6,675 bases of DNA from NCBI GenBank assembly GCA_015485945.1, contig WFSM01000052.1, forward strand, positions 1 through 6,675, given 5' to 3'. The notes beneath the pieces were generated by a model, which saw only the letters and a list, made by a program, of their open reading frames with translations, was not told where the DNA came from and did not search any database. The translations under genes were made by a program, and so were the position numbers. The DNA is from Candidatus Bipolaricaulota bacterium (lineage in GTDB: Bacteria > Bipolaricaulota > Bipolaricaulia > UBA7950 > UBA9294). Below are positions 1 through 5,692 of this stretch, in pieces; position 1 is the first letter of the stretch, and every line of letters starts with the position of its first letter.

Positions 1-305
1 ACATTTTCACCGTCAACCTGTGCATCGATGGCGACCAAGCCGTGCTGCGCCTGATCACGAGTGCGCAAAGTTACGCGCGCGATGCTCTGCAACGCGCGTG
101 CCTCCCGGTTACTGAGCGGGAAGTTGTGGTGATCGAGCTGCCCGAGCGCGCTGGTTTTTTGGAGAAGGTAACGGCGGCGCTGGCGCGGCAAAAGATCCAA
201 CTTAACGATCTGTACGCGACCGCGTCGGAGGGAACGCGCATGACCACGGTCGTATTTTCCTGTTCTCACAATGCCAAGGCGGCGTTGATGTTCCAGAAAA
301 AGTAA
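1..305 (+). CDS. ACT-domain protein, C-terminal part (5' end outside window)
   Basis: This is the last 100 residues of a protein that enters from the left edge; the reading frame is open from base 3 to the TAA at 303-305, so any start inside the window (for example the GTG at 42) is not needed. The visible part begins near FTVNLCIDGDQAVLRL, which looks like the final strands of a first ACT domain. A second ACT domain follows from about EVVVIELPERAGFLEKV (strand, then the L-P-x-R-x-G loop and helix) to the strand TTVVFSC. ACT domains bind amino acids or other small ligands and usually act in allosteric control. No catalytic domain is visible, and small stand-alone tandem-ACT proteins of about 130-150 residues end in just this way, so a stand-alone regulator is my preferred reading. 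It could also be the tail of a larger ACT-regulated enzyme; the missing N terminus decides. Confidence 0.75.
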   Translation, partial: IFTVNLCIDGDQAVLRLITSAQSYARDALQRACLPVTEREVVVIELPERAGFLEKVTAALARQKIQLNDLYATASEGTRMTTVVFSCSHNAKAALMFQKK

Positions 306-317
306 CGATCCCGGCGC

Positions 318-2114
318 TCAGTCCACAGTCAAAGTCTTACTTAAATTACGGGGAAAGTCGGGATCGATCCCGCGCGTCACGCTCATGTGGTAGCTGATTA
401 GTTGAAGCGGGAGCACCGCAAGCAGCACTGTCACATCTTGGCCGGCGTTTGGGACGATGATGTAATCGGATACGTTCTTGCGCAGGAGCGCGTCCTCCGC
501 GGCAACGGCAATCGCCCGCCCGCCGCGGCAAGTGACCTCGTTCACATGGTTTACCATCATCGTTGCATCCTCAGGCGCGGTTACGAACAACACCGGGTAG
601 CCGTCGTGCACCGCGGACAATGGGCCGTGCTTGAATTCCGAGCTCAGCATCCCCTCGCAGTGGGCGTATGTGATCTCCTTCAGTTTGAGTGCGCCCTCCA
701 TCGCGACCCCCAACGTGAGCCCATACCCGAGGTAGTACATCTCCGGATGGGGGTTGAGCAACGCGGCAACCGCGCGTGCTGGCCCGTCCGTAGCGGCGAT
801 CGTCTCCGCGATCAGTCCCGGGACGTGGTTCCAATCGATCGCATCTCCGGTACGGCGCAGCCGGTCGGCGAGATACAGAAATAGCAATACCTGGTTGAGG
901 AACGTCTTTGTCGCCGGCACCGAGATCTCGTATCCGCACGTAAGGGGAAGATAATGGTCGGAGGCGTGCATCAGCGCTGACCCAATCACGTTGAGAACCC
1001 CCAGAATGCGCGCGCCCGTGGGGCGGGATGCGTTCACAGCGTTGAGCACGTCTTTGGTCTCTCCGGACTGGCTGACAAACACGATCGCATCGTCCGGGGT
1101 GAGAGTACGAGCAATTGTCTCGTTGAATTGGGGCGCGAGCATCGCCACTGCTGGGATGCCAGCAATCCGGTTGAAATAGCCAGCTCCGATCAGACACGCG
1201 TGGTAGCTCGTCCCACAGCCGACAAAGTACACATGGCGGGCGGATTCGATGGCGTCGAGAAACGGGTCGACATGGGGAGACGCGGACAGGAGGTGAATCA
1301 GATCCGTGGCAACTTTTGGCTGTTCATGAATCTCTTTCAGCATAAAGTGGGGATAGCCTCCCTTTTCCGCCGCGTCCATTCCCTCGGTGAACGGCTCGGC
1401 GTTGCGAGCAACCGCTGTTCCATCCGCTACCCGCCGTATTTCCACCCGGTCCGGGTACAGCGTAACCATCTCCCCGTCGTAGATGCGGATGATGCGGTCG
1501 GTCAGCGGCAGAATCGACGGAAGGTCGGACGATACGCACGTGAACCCATCGCCGATTCCCACTACGAGTCCCGATCCCATCTTGATCGCGTGCATCACCC
1601 CCCGTTCGCCGGCGGCGGCGATGACGAACGCGTAGTCGCCGTTTAGGTCGTGCGCCGCGCCACGGATCGCCTCTGTCATCGCCAACCCCTGATCCACGTA
1701 CCGTTCCACCGCGTGCACGCACGACTCGCCGTCGTTGGTCCCGCGTACGGTCATTCCCTGGGCAATGAATTCCGCGCGCAGCTCCACATTGTTCACGATG
1801 TTCCCGTTGTGGGCACCGACGAGGTCGCCATCGGAGTCGAAGTGGGGTTGCGCGTTGTCGTACGACGGTGCCCCAAACGTCGCCCAGCGCAGCTGTACAA
1901 TTCCGCGTTCACCCGTCATCTCGTCCAGGTGAAGCTGGGCGTTGACGGCGTCGATCTTCCCCACGTCCTTGCGTAGGTCGATGCGCCCGGTTCGATCGAT
2001 GGTGGCGGCACCGACCGAGTCGTATCCCCGGTAGGCGAGGCGACGCCCCGCATCGAGTAAAACGCCGCCCAGTTGCTGCTCAGTTGCCATGACGATTCCA
2101 AAGATCCCGCACAT
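318..2114 (-). CDS. glmS: glutamine--fructose-6-phosphate aminotransferase (isomerizing)
   Basis: Cytoplasmic enzyme converting fructose-6-phosphate and glutamine to glucosamine-6-phosphate, the first step to UDP-GlcNAc for peptidoglycan and other glycans. The 598 residues fit the family (about 600). The N-terminal class II glutaminase domain (1 to about 240) starts MCGIFG, so Cys2 becomes the N-terminal nucleophile; RWATFG (76-81), HNGN (102-105) and D128 line the glutamine site. Two SIS domains follow: CGTSY (300-304), SQSGET (348-353) and VPATK (399-403) bind sugar phosphate. K477 and E480 in KLKE, H496 in KHGP and K593 in the C-terminal NLSKTLTVD match the E. coli isomerase residues K485, E488, H504 and K603. 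The ATG is preceded by an AGGGGG ribosome site 8 nt upstream. Odd points: Phe80 replaces the usual His of RWATHG, and NAQPH/AHNGN resembles PurF glutaminases. It is transcribed divergently from the next gene and converges on the ACT gene 12 bp away. No glmS ribozyme fits in the short leader. Confidence 0.96.
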   Translation of the reverse strand: MCGIFGIVMATEQQLGGVLLDAGRRLAYRGYDSVGAATIDRTGRIDLRKDVGKIDAVNAQLHLDEMTGERGIVQLRWATFGAPSYDNAQPHFDSDGDLVGAHNGNIVNNVELRAEFIAQGMTVRGTNDGESCVHAVERYVDQGLAMTEAIRGAAHDLNGDYAFVIAAAGERGVMHAIKMGSGLVVGIGDGFTCVSSDLPSILPLTDRIIRIYDGEMVTLYPDRVEIRRVADGTAVARNAEPFTEGMDAAEKGGYPHFMLKEIHEQPKVATDLIHLLSASPHVDPFLDAIESARHVYFVGCGTSYHACLIGAGYFNRIAGIPAVAMLAPQFNETIARTLTPDDAIVFVSQSGETKDVLNAVNASRPTGARILGVLNVIGSALMHASDHYLPLTCGYEISVPATKTFLNQVLLFLYLADRLRRTGDAIDWNHVPGLIAETIAATDGPARAVAALLNPHPEMYYLGYGLTLGVAMEGALKLKEITYAHCEGMLSSEFKHGPLSAVHDGYPVLFVTAPEDATMMVNHVNEVTCRGGRAIAVAAEDALLRKNVSDYIIVPNAGQDVTVLLAVLPLQLISYHMSVTRGIDPDFPRNLSKTLTVD

Positions 2115-2122
2115 CTTCCATT

Positions 2123-2128
2123 CCCCCT
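2123..2128 (-). promoter_or_regulatory. ribosome binding site of glmS
   Basis: On the minus strand the leader reads AGGGGG within a longer purine run (bases 2121-2130), 8 nt before the ATG at 2114. It is not a perfect Shine-Dalgarno sequence, but its spacing and the MCGIFG N terminus fix this start, because the Cys must directly follow the initiator Met. Confidence 0.7.
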
Positions 2129-2145
2129 TCCAATTCGTGCCCCCG

Positions 2146-2174
2146 ATTGTACCGCGCCGGCGGATGATGGGAAA
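2146..2174 (-). promoter_or_regulatory. predicted glmS promoter
   Basis: The minus strand carries TACAAT (bases 2151-2146), a 5/6 match to the -10 box. A 17-bp spacer would put the -35 at 2174-2169 (TTTCCC), a poor match, so the promoter may depend on an activator or be weak. Transcription would start near 2139 and give a leader of about 25 nt, just enough for the ribosome site. Prediction only. Confidence 0.5.
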
Positions 2175-2175
2175 G

Positions 2176-2188
2176 GATCAGGTTGATC
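2176..2188. repeat. short inverted repeat GATCA-N3-TGATC in divergent promoter region
   Basis: Perfect 5-bp arms (2176-2180 and 2184-2188) around a 3-bp centre. The right arm lies in the predicted -35 of the rightward promoter and the left arm abuts the predicted -35 of glmS, so a protein bound here could affect both. The arms are short and GATC is common in this DNA, so chance is a serious alternative. Confidence 0.25.
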
Positions 2189-2210
2189 GCGTTCGGCAAC
2201 CGGGTAGAAT
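2183..2210 (+). promoter_or_regulatory. predicted promoter of the rightward gene cluster
   Basis: TTGATC (2183-2188, 4/6 match to the -35) is followed after 16 bp by TAGAAT (2205-2210, 5/6 match to the -10). Transcription would begin near 2217, leaving a leader of about 23 nt that contains the ribosome site at 2227-2233. The position, directly upstream of a good ribosome site and start, supports it. It lies back to back with the glmS promoter in the 125-bp divergent gap. Confidence 0.65.
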
Positions 2211-2226
2211 GGCACCATCGCGAAAA

Positions 2227-2233
2227 AAAGGAG
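2227..2233 (+). promoter_or_regulatory. ribosome binding site deciding the start at 2240
   Basis: AAAGGAG ends 6 nt before the ATG at 2240. It settles the start of the dehydrogenase-like gene: the longer frame from TTG 2183 would overlap the promoter and add 19 residues ahead of the Rossmann strand. Confidence 0.85.
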
Positions 2234-2239
2234 CCGGAA

Positions 2240-3376
2240 ATGCGGATTTTGGTTATCGGAGCGGGAATGATGGGGCGGGCGATCGCGTACGATATCCTTC
2301 GTCATCCCGAAGTGAACGAGGTTGTGATCGCTGATCGGGAACGGACGCGCGCGGAAGCGATTGTGGATTGGCTCAGAGACCGACGTGCGGTACCGATCCG
2401 CCTCGATGCAACCGCCCCCCGCGCCGTCCGCGAGACAATGGTCGGCTGTGCCGTGGCAGTGAGCGCGGTCCCATATTTCCTCAATTTGGGGCTTGCCCGC
2501 GCGGCGGTGGATGCCGGGGTGCACTTTTGCGACCTGGGCGGAAACCCGGGCATTGTCGATCAGGAGCTTGATCTCGACGGTGTCGCGAAAACGGCCGGGG
2601 TGACAGTGATTCCGGACTGCGGCCTCGCGCCCGGCCTAGTGAATGTCCTCACCGCGGCGGCGGTCACCCAACTCGGGGGTAGGGCGGATAGGGTGGAGAT
2701 CCGCGTCGGTGGCCTGCCACAGCACCCGCGGCCCCCGCTTGGCTACCAGATCGTGTTTTCCCCGCACGGGCTGATCAACGAGTACATGGAGGCGGCGGTG
2801 ATCCTGCGCGATGGGGAACCGACAACCGTTCCATCCCTGACCGAGGTCGAGGAAATATCGTTTCCACCGCCGTATGGGCGCCTGGAGGCGTTTCACACCG
2901 CGGGCGGCAGCTCCACCTTGCCACGTACCATGCGTGGGCGGGTACGGAACCTCGATTACAAAACGATTCGCTATCCCGGGCACGTGGACAAGATCAAGGC
3001 GATCGCCGATCTTGGGTTCTTCGATCTTGCTCCCGTGGCCGTCGCTGGTGCCGAGGTGGTGCCGCGAACGGTAGCGGTACAGCTGTTGCAGGAGAAATTG
3101 GCATTCGGCGAGCCTGACGTCGTGCTGCTGCGGGTGACCGCACGCACCGGTGACCGCGTGGTGCGCTACGAGATGATTGATCACTATGATGCTACAACCG
3201 GATTATCGGCGATGATGCGATCAACCGGGTTCCCGATCGCAGAGATCGCGTTCATGCTCGCGAATCAGGAGATCACCGCACGCGGTGCTATTCCTCAAGA
3301 GACGTGTGTCCCGGCTGATGAACTGCTATCCCGGCTAGTGACACGGGGGCTGCAAATTGAAAGGACGGAAACATGA
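2240..3376 (+). CDS. saccharopine dehydrogenase family oxidoreductase, lysine-6-dehydrogenase-like
   Basis: A 378-residue NAD(P)-dependent oxidoreductase. The N terminus MRILVIGAGMMGRAIA is a Rossmann strand and dinucleotide loop (GxGxxG, residues 7-12), with acidic D32 after strand 2, which usually favours NAD. The family's substrate domain follows: CDLGGNPG (97-104), PDCGLAPGLVNVL (125-137), VGGLPQHPRPPLGY (156-169), EAFHTAGGSSTLP (216-228) and LDYKTIRYPGH (238-248). From memory this motif set and the length match lysine 6-dehydrogenases (L-lysine to allysine/piperideine carboxylate) better than the spermidine-carboxylate or fungal saccharopine enzymes; the actual substrate remains unproven. 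The start at ATG 2240 is chosen from its AAAGGAG site. It is first in the rightward cluster and its TGA overlaps the next ATG, so the two products are probably made together. No lysine biosynthesis or degradation partner is present in the window. Confidence 0.82.
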   Translation: MRILVIGAGMMGRAIAYDILRHPEVNEVVIADRERTRAEAIVDWLRDRRAVPIRLDATAPRAVRETMVGCAVAVSAVPYFLNLGLARAAVDAGVHFCDLGGNPGIVDQELDLDGVAKTAGVTVIPDCGLAPGLVNVLTAAAVTQLGGRADRVEIRVGGLPQHPRPPLGYQIVFSPHGLINEYMEAAVILRDGEPTTVPSLTEVEEISFPPPYGRLEAFHTAGGSSTLPRTMRGRVRNLDYKTIRYPGHVDKIKAIADLGFFDLAPVAVAGAEVVPRTVAVQLLQEKLAFGEPDVVLLRVTARTGDRVVRYEMIDHYDATTGLSAMMRSTGFPIAEIAFMLANQEITARGAIPQETCVPADELLSRLVTRGLQIERTET

Positions 3377-4041
3377 ACACACTAGTTATCGGGTTCGACA
3401 TGGACGGGGTCATCATCGACTCTGACGATTTTACCCCGGAGGGGTGGATCGTGGAGGCGTTTATGAAGACGCTGCGCGATTTTGGGATTCCGGCCACTGA
3501 GGAAAACGCCAAGCGTTTATACATCTCCAATCTGCGCCGCGACGGGGACGAATTTTGTGCCCAGTTTGGGATTCCGGATATCGAGACCCTGTGGGCACAA
3601 CGGGAACGTAATTACCTCAACGGGAAGCTGACGGCGATCGCATCCGGGCGCGTAGCCCCATTCCCGGACATCGATGTGTTGGAGTCATTGGCGCGGGAGT
3701 ATCCATTAGGAATTGTGAGTAACTCCCCGCAGGAAATCGTCGATTTGGTGGTGAAAAAGTTCTCCCTCGATCGTCTGTTTCGCGTGTGGTTGGGGCGCGG
3801 ACACCGCTGGGATGAGCTCGCGACCGCCAAACCCGCGCCGGACATGCTGCGGCGGATGCTGGCTGTAATTGGGGTCGACCGCGGCTACTTTATCGGGGAT
3901 CAACAGGACGATGTCATCGCCGCCCGCGCTGCCGGGCTCGTTCCGATCCTGATCGATCGCAACGGCGAACAAGGTGATATCACCAGTTTAAATGAACTTC
4001 CCGAATTTATCGCTCACCACGAACGGGTGCAGCAGAAGTAA
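3373..4041 (+). CDS. HAD superfamily hydrolase (phosphatase-like)
   Basis: A 222-residue cytoplasmic hydrolase of the haloacid dehalogenase superfamily, probably subfamily I (phosphoglycolate phosphatase / beta-phosphoglucomutase-like). Motif I is FDMDGVIIDS with nucleophile D9 and acid/base D11; motif II is IVSNS with S116; motif III is K153 in AKPAP; motif IV is GDQQDD with D176 and D180 for Mg. All catalytic positions are present. A helical cap lies between motifs I and II (about 20-95). The substrate is not predictable from sequence; a phosphate monoester is likely. The ATG overlaps the TGA of the dehydrogenase gene (ATGA at 3373-3376), with AAGGA about 8-9 nt upstream, which implies translational coupling and a linked role, for example removing a phosphorylated by-product. 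A promoter for the next gene lies just after its stop. Confidence 0.88.
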   Translation: MNTLVIGFDMDGVIIDSDDFTPEGWIVEAFMKTLRDFGIPATEENAKRLYISNLRRDGDEFCAQFGIPDIETLWAQRERNYLNGKLTAIASGRVAPFPDIDVLESLAREYPLGIVSNSPQEIVDLVVKKFSLDRLFRVWLGRGHRWDELATAKPAPDMLRRMLAVIGVDRGYFIGDQQDDVIAARAAGLVPILIDRNGEQGDITSLNELPEFIAHHERVQQK

Positions 4042-4055
4042 CGGCGCAATCGGGG

Positions 4056-4064
4056 TGGTATAAT
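4056..4064 (+). promoter_or_regulatory. extended -10 promoter giving a leaderless mRNA
   Basis: The 29-bp gap after the HAD gene holds TGGTATAAT: an extended -10 TG (4056-4057) and a perfect TATAAT (4059-4064). The last T is 6 bases before the A of the ATG at 4071, so the expected start of transcription (about 7 nt past the box) falls on or next to that A. No convincing -35 is seen at 4036-4041, as is common with extended -10 promoters. No proper Shine-Dalgarno site precedes this ATG; the GGGG run at 4052-4055 is too far and lies inside the promoter. Confidence 0.72.
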
Positions 4065-4070
4065 AACGCC

Positions 4071-5321
4071 ATGAAAACGATCGAAGAACAGCTTATTGCG
4101 CGTACGTTTCCGGGTTTGCCCACCGGAGCAGTAGTTCCGGATTACGGCGGTTACTCGATCGTCGCCGTCCCGGGCTTGATTCGTACGCTGTTTGGCAACC
4201 CGGTTGACCGCGCTGCCGCGGTGCACGCCGCGGTGCAGGACGCCGTCCCTGCCGGAATCGAGCGCGTCGTTCTTCTCGTTCTCGATGGAGTTGGGTATGA
4301 TCATCTCACCCGATTTCTCGCCGCTCACCCCAATCTTAACCTGCACCGAGTGGTCGGGGCGGGGACGATGATTCCGGTGACATCGGTGTTTCCCGCGACG
4401 ACTGCCGCTGCCCTCACAAGCTACAGCACCGGCCTGTCACCGCAGGAGCACGGGATGGTGGGGTACCGCTTGTACCTGCGGGAGACGGCAGCGATCACTA
4501 ACATGCTGCATCTATCCGTATTGGGAAACGATGCCGGGGAGTCAGCGCTGCACGCCGGGCTCGACGCCAAGACGTTCCTCGGCGTGCCCACCATGTACGC
4601 GCAGTTGCGCCGCGCCGGAGTGGAACCACATATCCTGATCGGCAAATACATCGCCGGCAGCGGGCTGTCGTCGATCATCTACGATAACCAAGAGCAGGTC
4701 CATCCGGTGGTGAATTTCTCCGACATGCTCGTCATGGCGCGGCGGATCCTGAACCGCTCGCAGGGACCCACATTCCTCAGCCTGTACTGGGGGGCGACGG
4801 ATGCTATCGCCCACACCTACGGGCCGTGGACGGAGGAGGTGGAAGCGGAGCTGTACGCGATTGACGCTGCGATCGGTCGCGAGCTCATGGGACGAGTGGC
4901 GGACACTCTGTTGATCATCTGCGCCGATCATGGGTTCATTCCGATGCACAAATCCGATTATCACGATATTTTCCACATCCCTGAGCTTGAGCACGGACTG
5001 CTGTTCCCTCCGCTTGGTGAGCCACGCGCATCGTACCTTTATCTGCGTGAGGGAAGCCGAAAGCGTGTATTGGCCGCGATCTCCGCCCATTTGACCGACG
5101 GGTTGACAGCGATTGACGCGGAGAGCGCGCTCGCGAGCGGGCTGTTTGGGGACGGTCCGGCGAAGGAAGCCGTACGCGATCGCATCGGGGACATCATCGT
5201 GGCTGCTACCGGGCCGGGCGCGCTTCTCCATCCGTATAAGGACGCGGTGCGGCTAAAAGGGATGCACGGCGGGCTCACACGCGATGAGATGCTCGTGCCG
5301 TTGATCGTTTCCCCGCTTTAA
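4071..5321 (+). CDS. alkaline phosphatase superfamily protein (nucleotide pyrophosphatase/phosphodiesterase type)
   Basis: A 416-residue metal-dependent phosphoester hydrolase of the alkaline phosphatase superfamily, nearest to the type I phosphodiesterase/nucleotide pyrophosphatase group. Metal and active-site elements appear in the expected order: D72 in LLVLDGVG; T111 (or T110) as nucleophile in FPATTAAALTSYSTG; PQEHGMVG (124-131); D244 and H248 in GATDAIAHTYG; D286 and H287 in CADHG; and H399 in MHGGLTRDE near the C terminus. It therefore looks fully active with two metal ions. There is no signal peptide or membrane segment, so it should act in the cytoplasm, unlike secreted members. Substrate unknown: a nucleotide, phosphodiester or phosphonate are all possible. 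It starts 29 bp after the HAD gene from its own extended -10 promoter, apparently as a leaderless message, and is followed at 11 bp by the cupin gene. Confidence 0.85.
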   Translation: MKTIEEQLIARTFPGLPTGAVVPDYGGYSIVAVPGLIRTLFGNPVDRAAAVHAAVQDAVPAGIERVVLLVLDGVGYDHLTRFLAAHPNLNLHRVVGAGTMIPVTSVFPATTAAALTSYSTGLSPQEHGMVGYRLYLRETAAITNMLHLSVLGNDAGESALHAGLDAKTFLGVPTMYAQLRRAGVEPHILIGKYIAGSGLSSIIYDNQEQVHPVVNFSDMLVMARRILNRSQGPTFLSLYWGATDAIAHTYGPWTEEVEAELYAIDAAIGRELMGRVADTLLIICADHGFIPMHKSDYHDIFHIPELEHGLLFPPLGEPRASYLYLREGSRKRVLAAISAHLTDGLTAIDAESALASGLFGDGPAKEAVRDRIGDIIVAATGPGALLHPYKDAVRLKGMHGGLTRDEMLVPLIVSPL

Positions 5322-5327
5322 AGGAGG
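5320..5327 (+). promoter_or_regulatory. consensus ribosome binding site of the cupin gene
   Basis: AAAGGAGG is a full-strength Shine-Dalgarno sequence overlapping the TAA (5319-5321) of the preceding gene and ending 5 nt before ATG 5333. It shows that this organism does use strong Shine-Dalgarno initiation, which makes its lack in front of 4071 more telling. Confidence 0.9.
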
Positions 5328-5332
5328 TTGAC

Positions 5333-5692
5333 ATGATTATCACTGGCAGCAGCGCTGATGTGTCTCCGCTCGATTTGCACGATGGAAAGACGGTGTTCCA
5401 CGTGAAAAAGCGAGTTCTGATTGGACCGGCGCACGGGGCACCACACTACGTGATGCGACTATTCACTTTGGGGACGGGCGGAGCGACTCCATATCACTCC
5501 CATCCGTGGGAGCATGAGACATTCATCGTACGCGGTAAATGCACAATCCGATCGGAAGACAGGGAGTTCGCCCTCGCGGCCGGGGATTTCGCCTATGTGC
5601 CGGCCGGCGACCCGCATCAATTCATCAACGCTGGGGATGATAACCTCGAGTTCATCTGTGTCGTTCCTACGGAGGGCGAACCCACGCGGTGA
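5333..5692 (+). CDS. small single-domain cupin protein
   Basis: A 119-residue single-domain cupin. Cupin motif 1 runs from G50 with ligands H55, H57 and E62 (YHSHPWEHE) to G68; motif 2 is GDFAYVPAGDPHQFIN with H95. The complete 3-His/1-Glu set should bind one metal ion such as Fe, Mn, Ni or Zn in a small beta-barrel. Such proteins include sugar isomerases, dioxygenases and ligand sensors, and no feature here picks one; the function is unknown. There is no DNA-binding domain. It sits 11 bp after the phosphodiesterase gene with a consensus ribosome site and its TGA overlaps the GTG start of mnmA, so it belongs to the same transcript as both neighbours. Confidence 0.87.
   Translation: MIITGSSADVSPLDLHDGKTVFHVKKRVLIGPAHGAPHYVMRLFTLGTGGATPYHSHPWEHETFIVRGKCTIRSEDREFALAAGDFAYVPAGDPHQFINAGDDNLEFICVVPTEGEPTR
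5671..5676 (+). promoter_or_regulatory. possible ribosome binding site of mnmA
   Basis: GGAGGG lies inside the cupin coding sequence, 12 nt before the GTG at 5689. The spacing is longer than ideal, so initiation may rely mostly on coupling to termination of the cupin at the overlapping TGA. Confidence 0.4.

Noticed and set aside
42..44. GTG at 42 as start of the ACT protein
   Set aside because: The frame is open to the window edge and the residues before it (FTVNLCIDGDQA) continue ACT-like sequence, so the gene starts outside the window.
402..884. 160-residue open frame on the + strand inside glmS
   Set aside because: Lies fully antisense to the strongly supported glmS; rich in Arg/His with no recognisable domain and no ribosome site. 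Typical of shadow frames in high-GC DNA. The same holds for frames at 571-1197 (-), 1128-1646 (+), 1324-1722 (-) and 1650-1976 (+).
2223..2229. Run of seven A as a possible frameshift site
   Set aside because: It is in the untranslated leader, next to the ribosome site, so it cannot act in translation of the gene; it may only keep the leader unfolded.
2183..2239. TTG start at 2183 adding 19 residues to the dehydrogenase
   Set aside because: This TTG is part of the predicted -35 box, and ATG 2240 has an AAAGGAG site at ideal spacing and begins directly at the Rossmann strand.
2115..2239. glmS ribozyme/riboswitch or other structured leader upstream of glmS
   Set aside because: The predicted glmS leader is about 25 nt and the whole gap is 125 bp shared by two promoters; I see no ribozyme core.
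1916..2524. 202-residue - strand frame across the divergent promoter region
   Set aside because: It would cover the glmS start, both promoters and the start of the dehydrogenase gene; no domain is seen. The 2636-3184 (-) frame is rejected on similar grounds, as antisense to the dehydrogenase.
4542..5231. 229-residue open frame on the - strand opposite the phosphodiesterase gene
   Set aside because: Long, but opposite a gene whose catalytic motifs are all intact; the translation has no domain and shadow-like composition.
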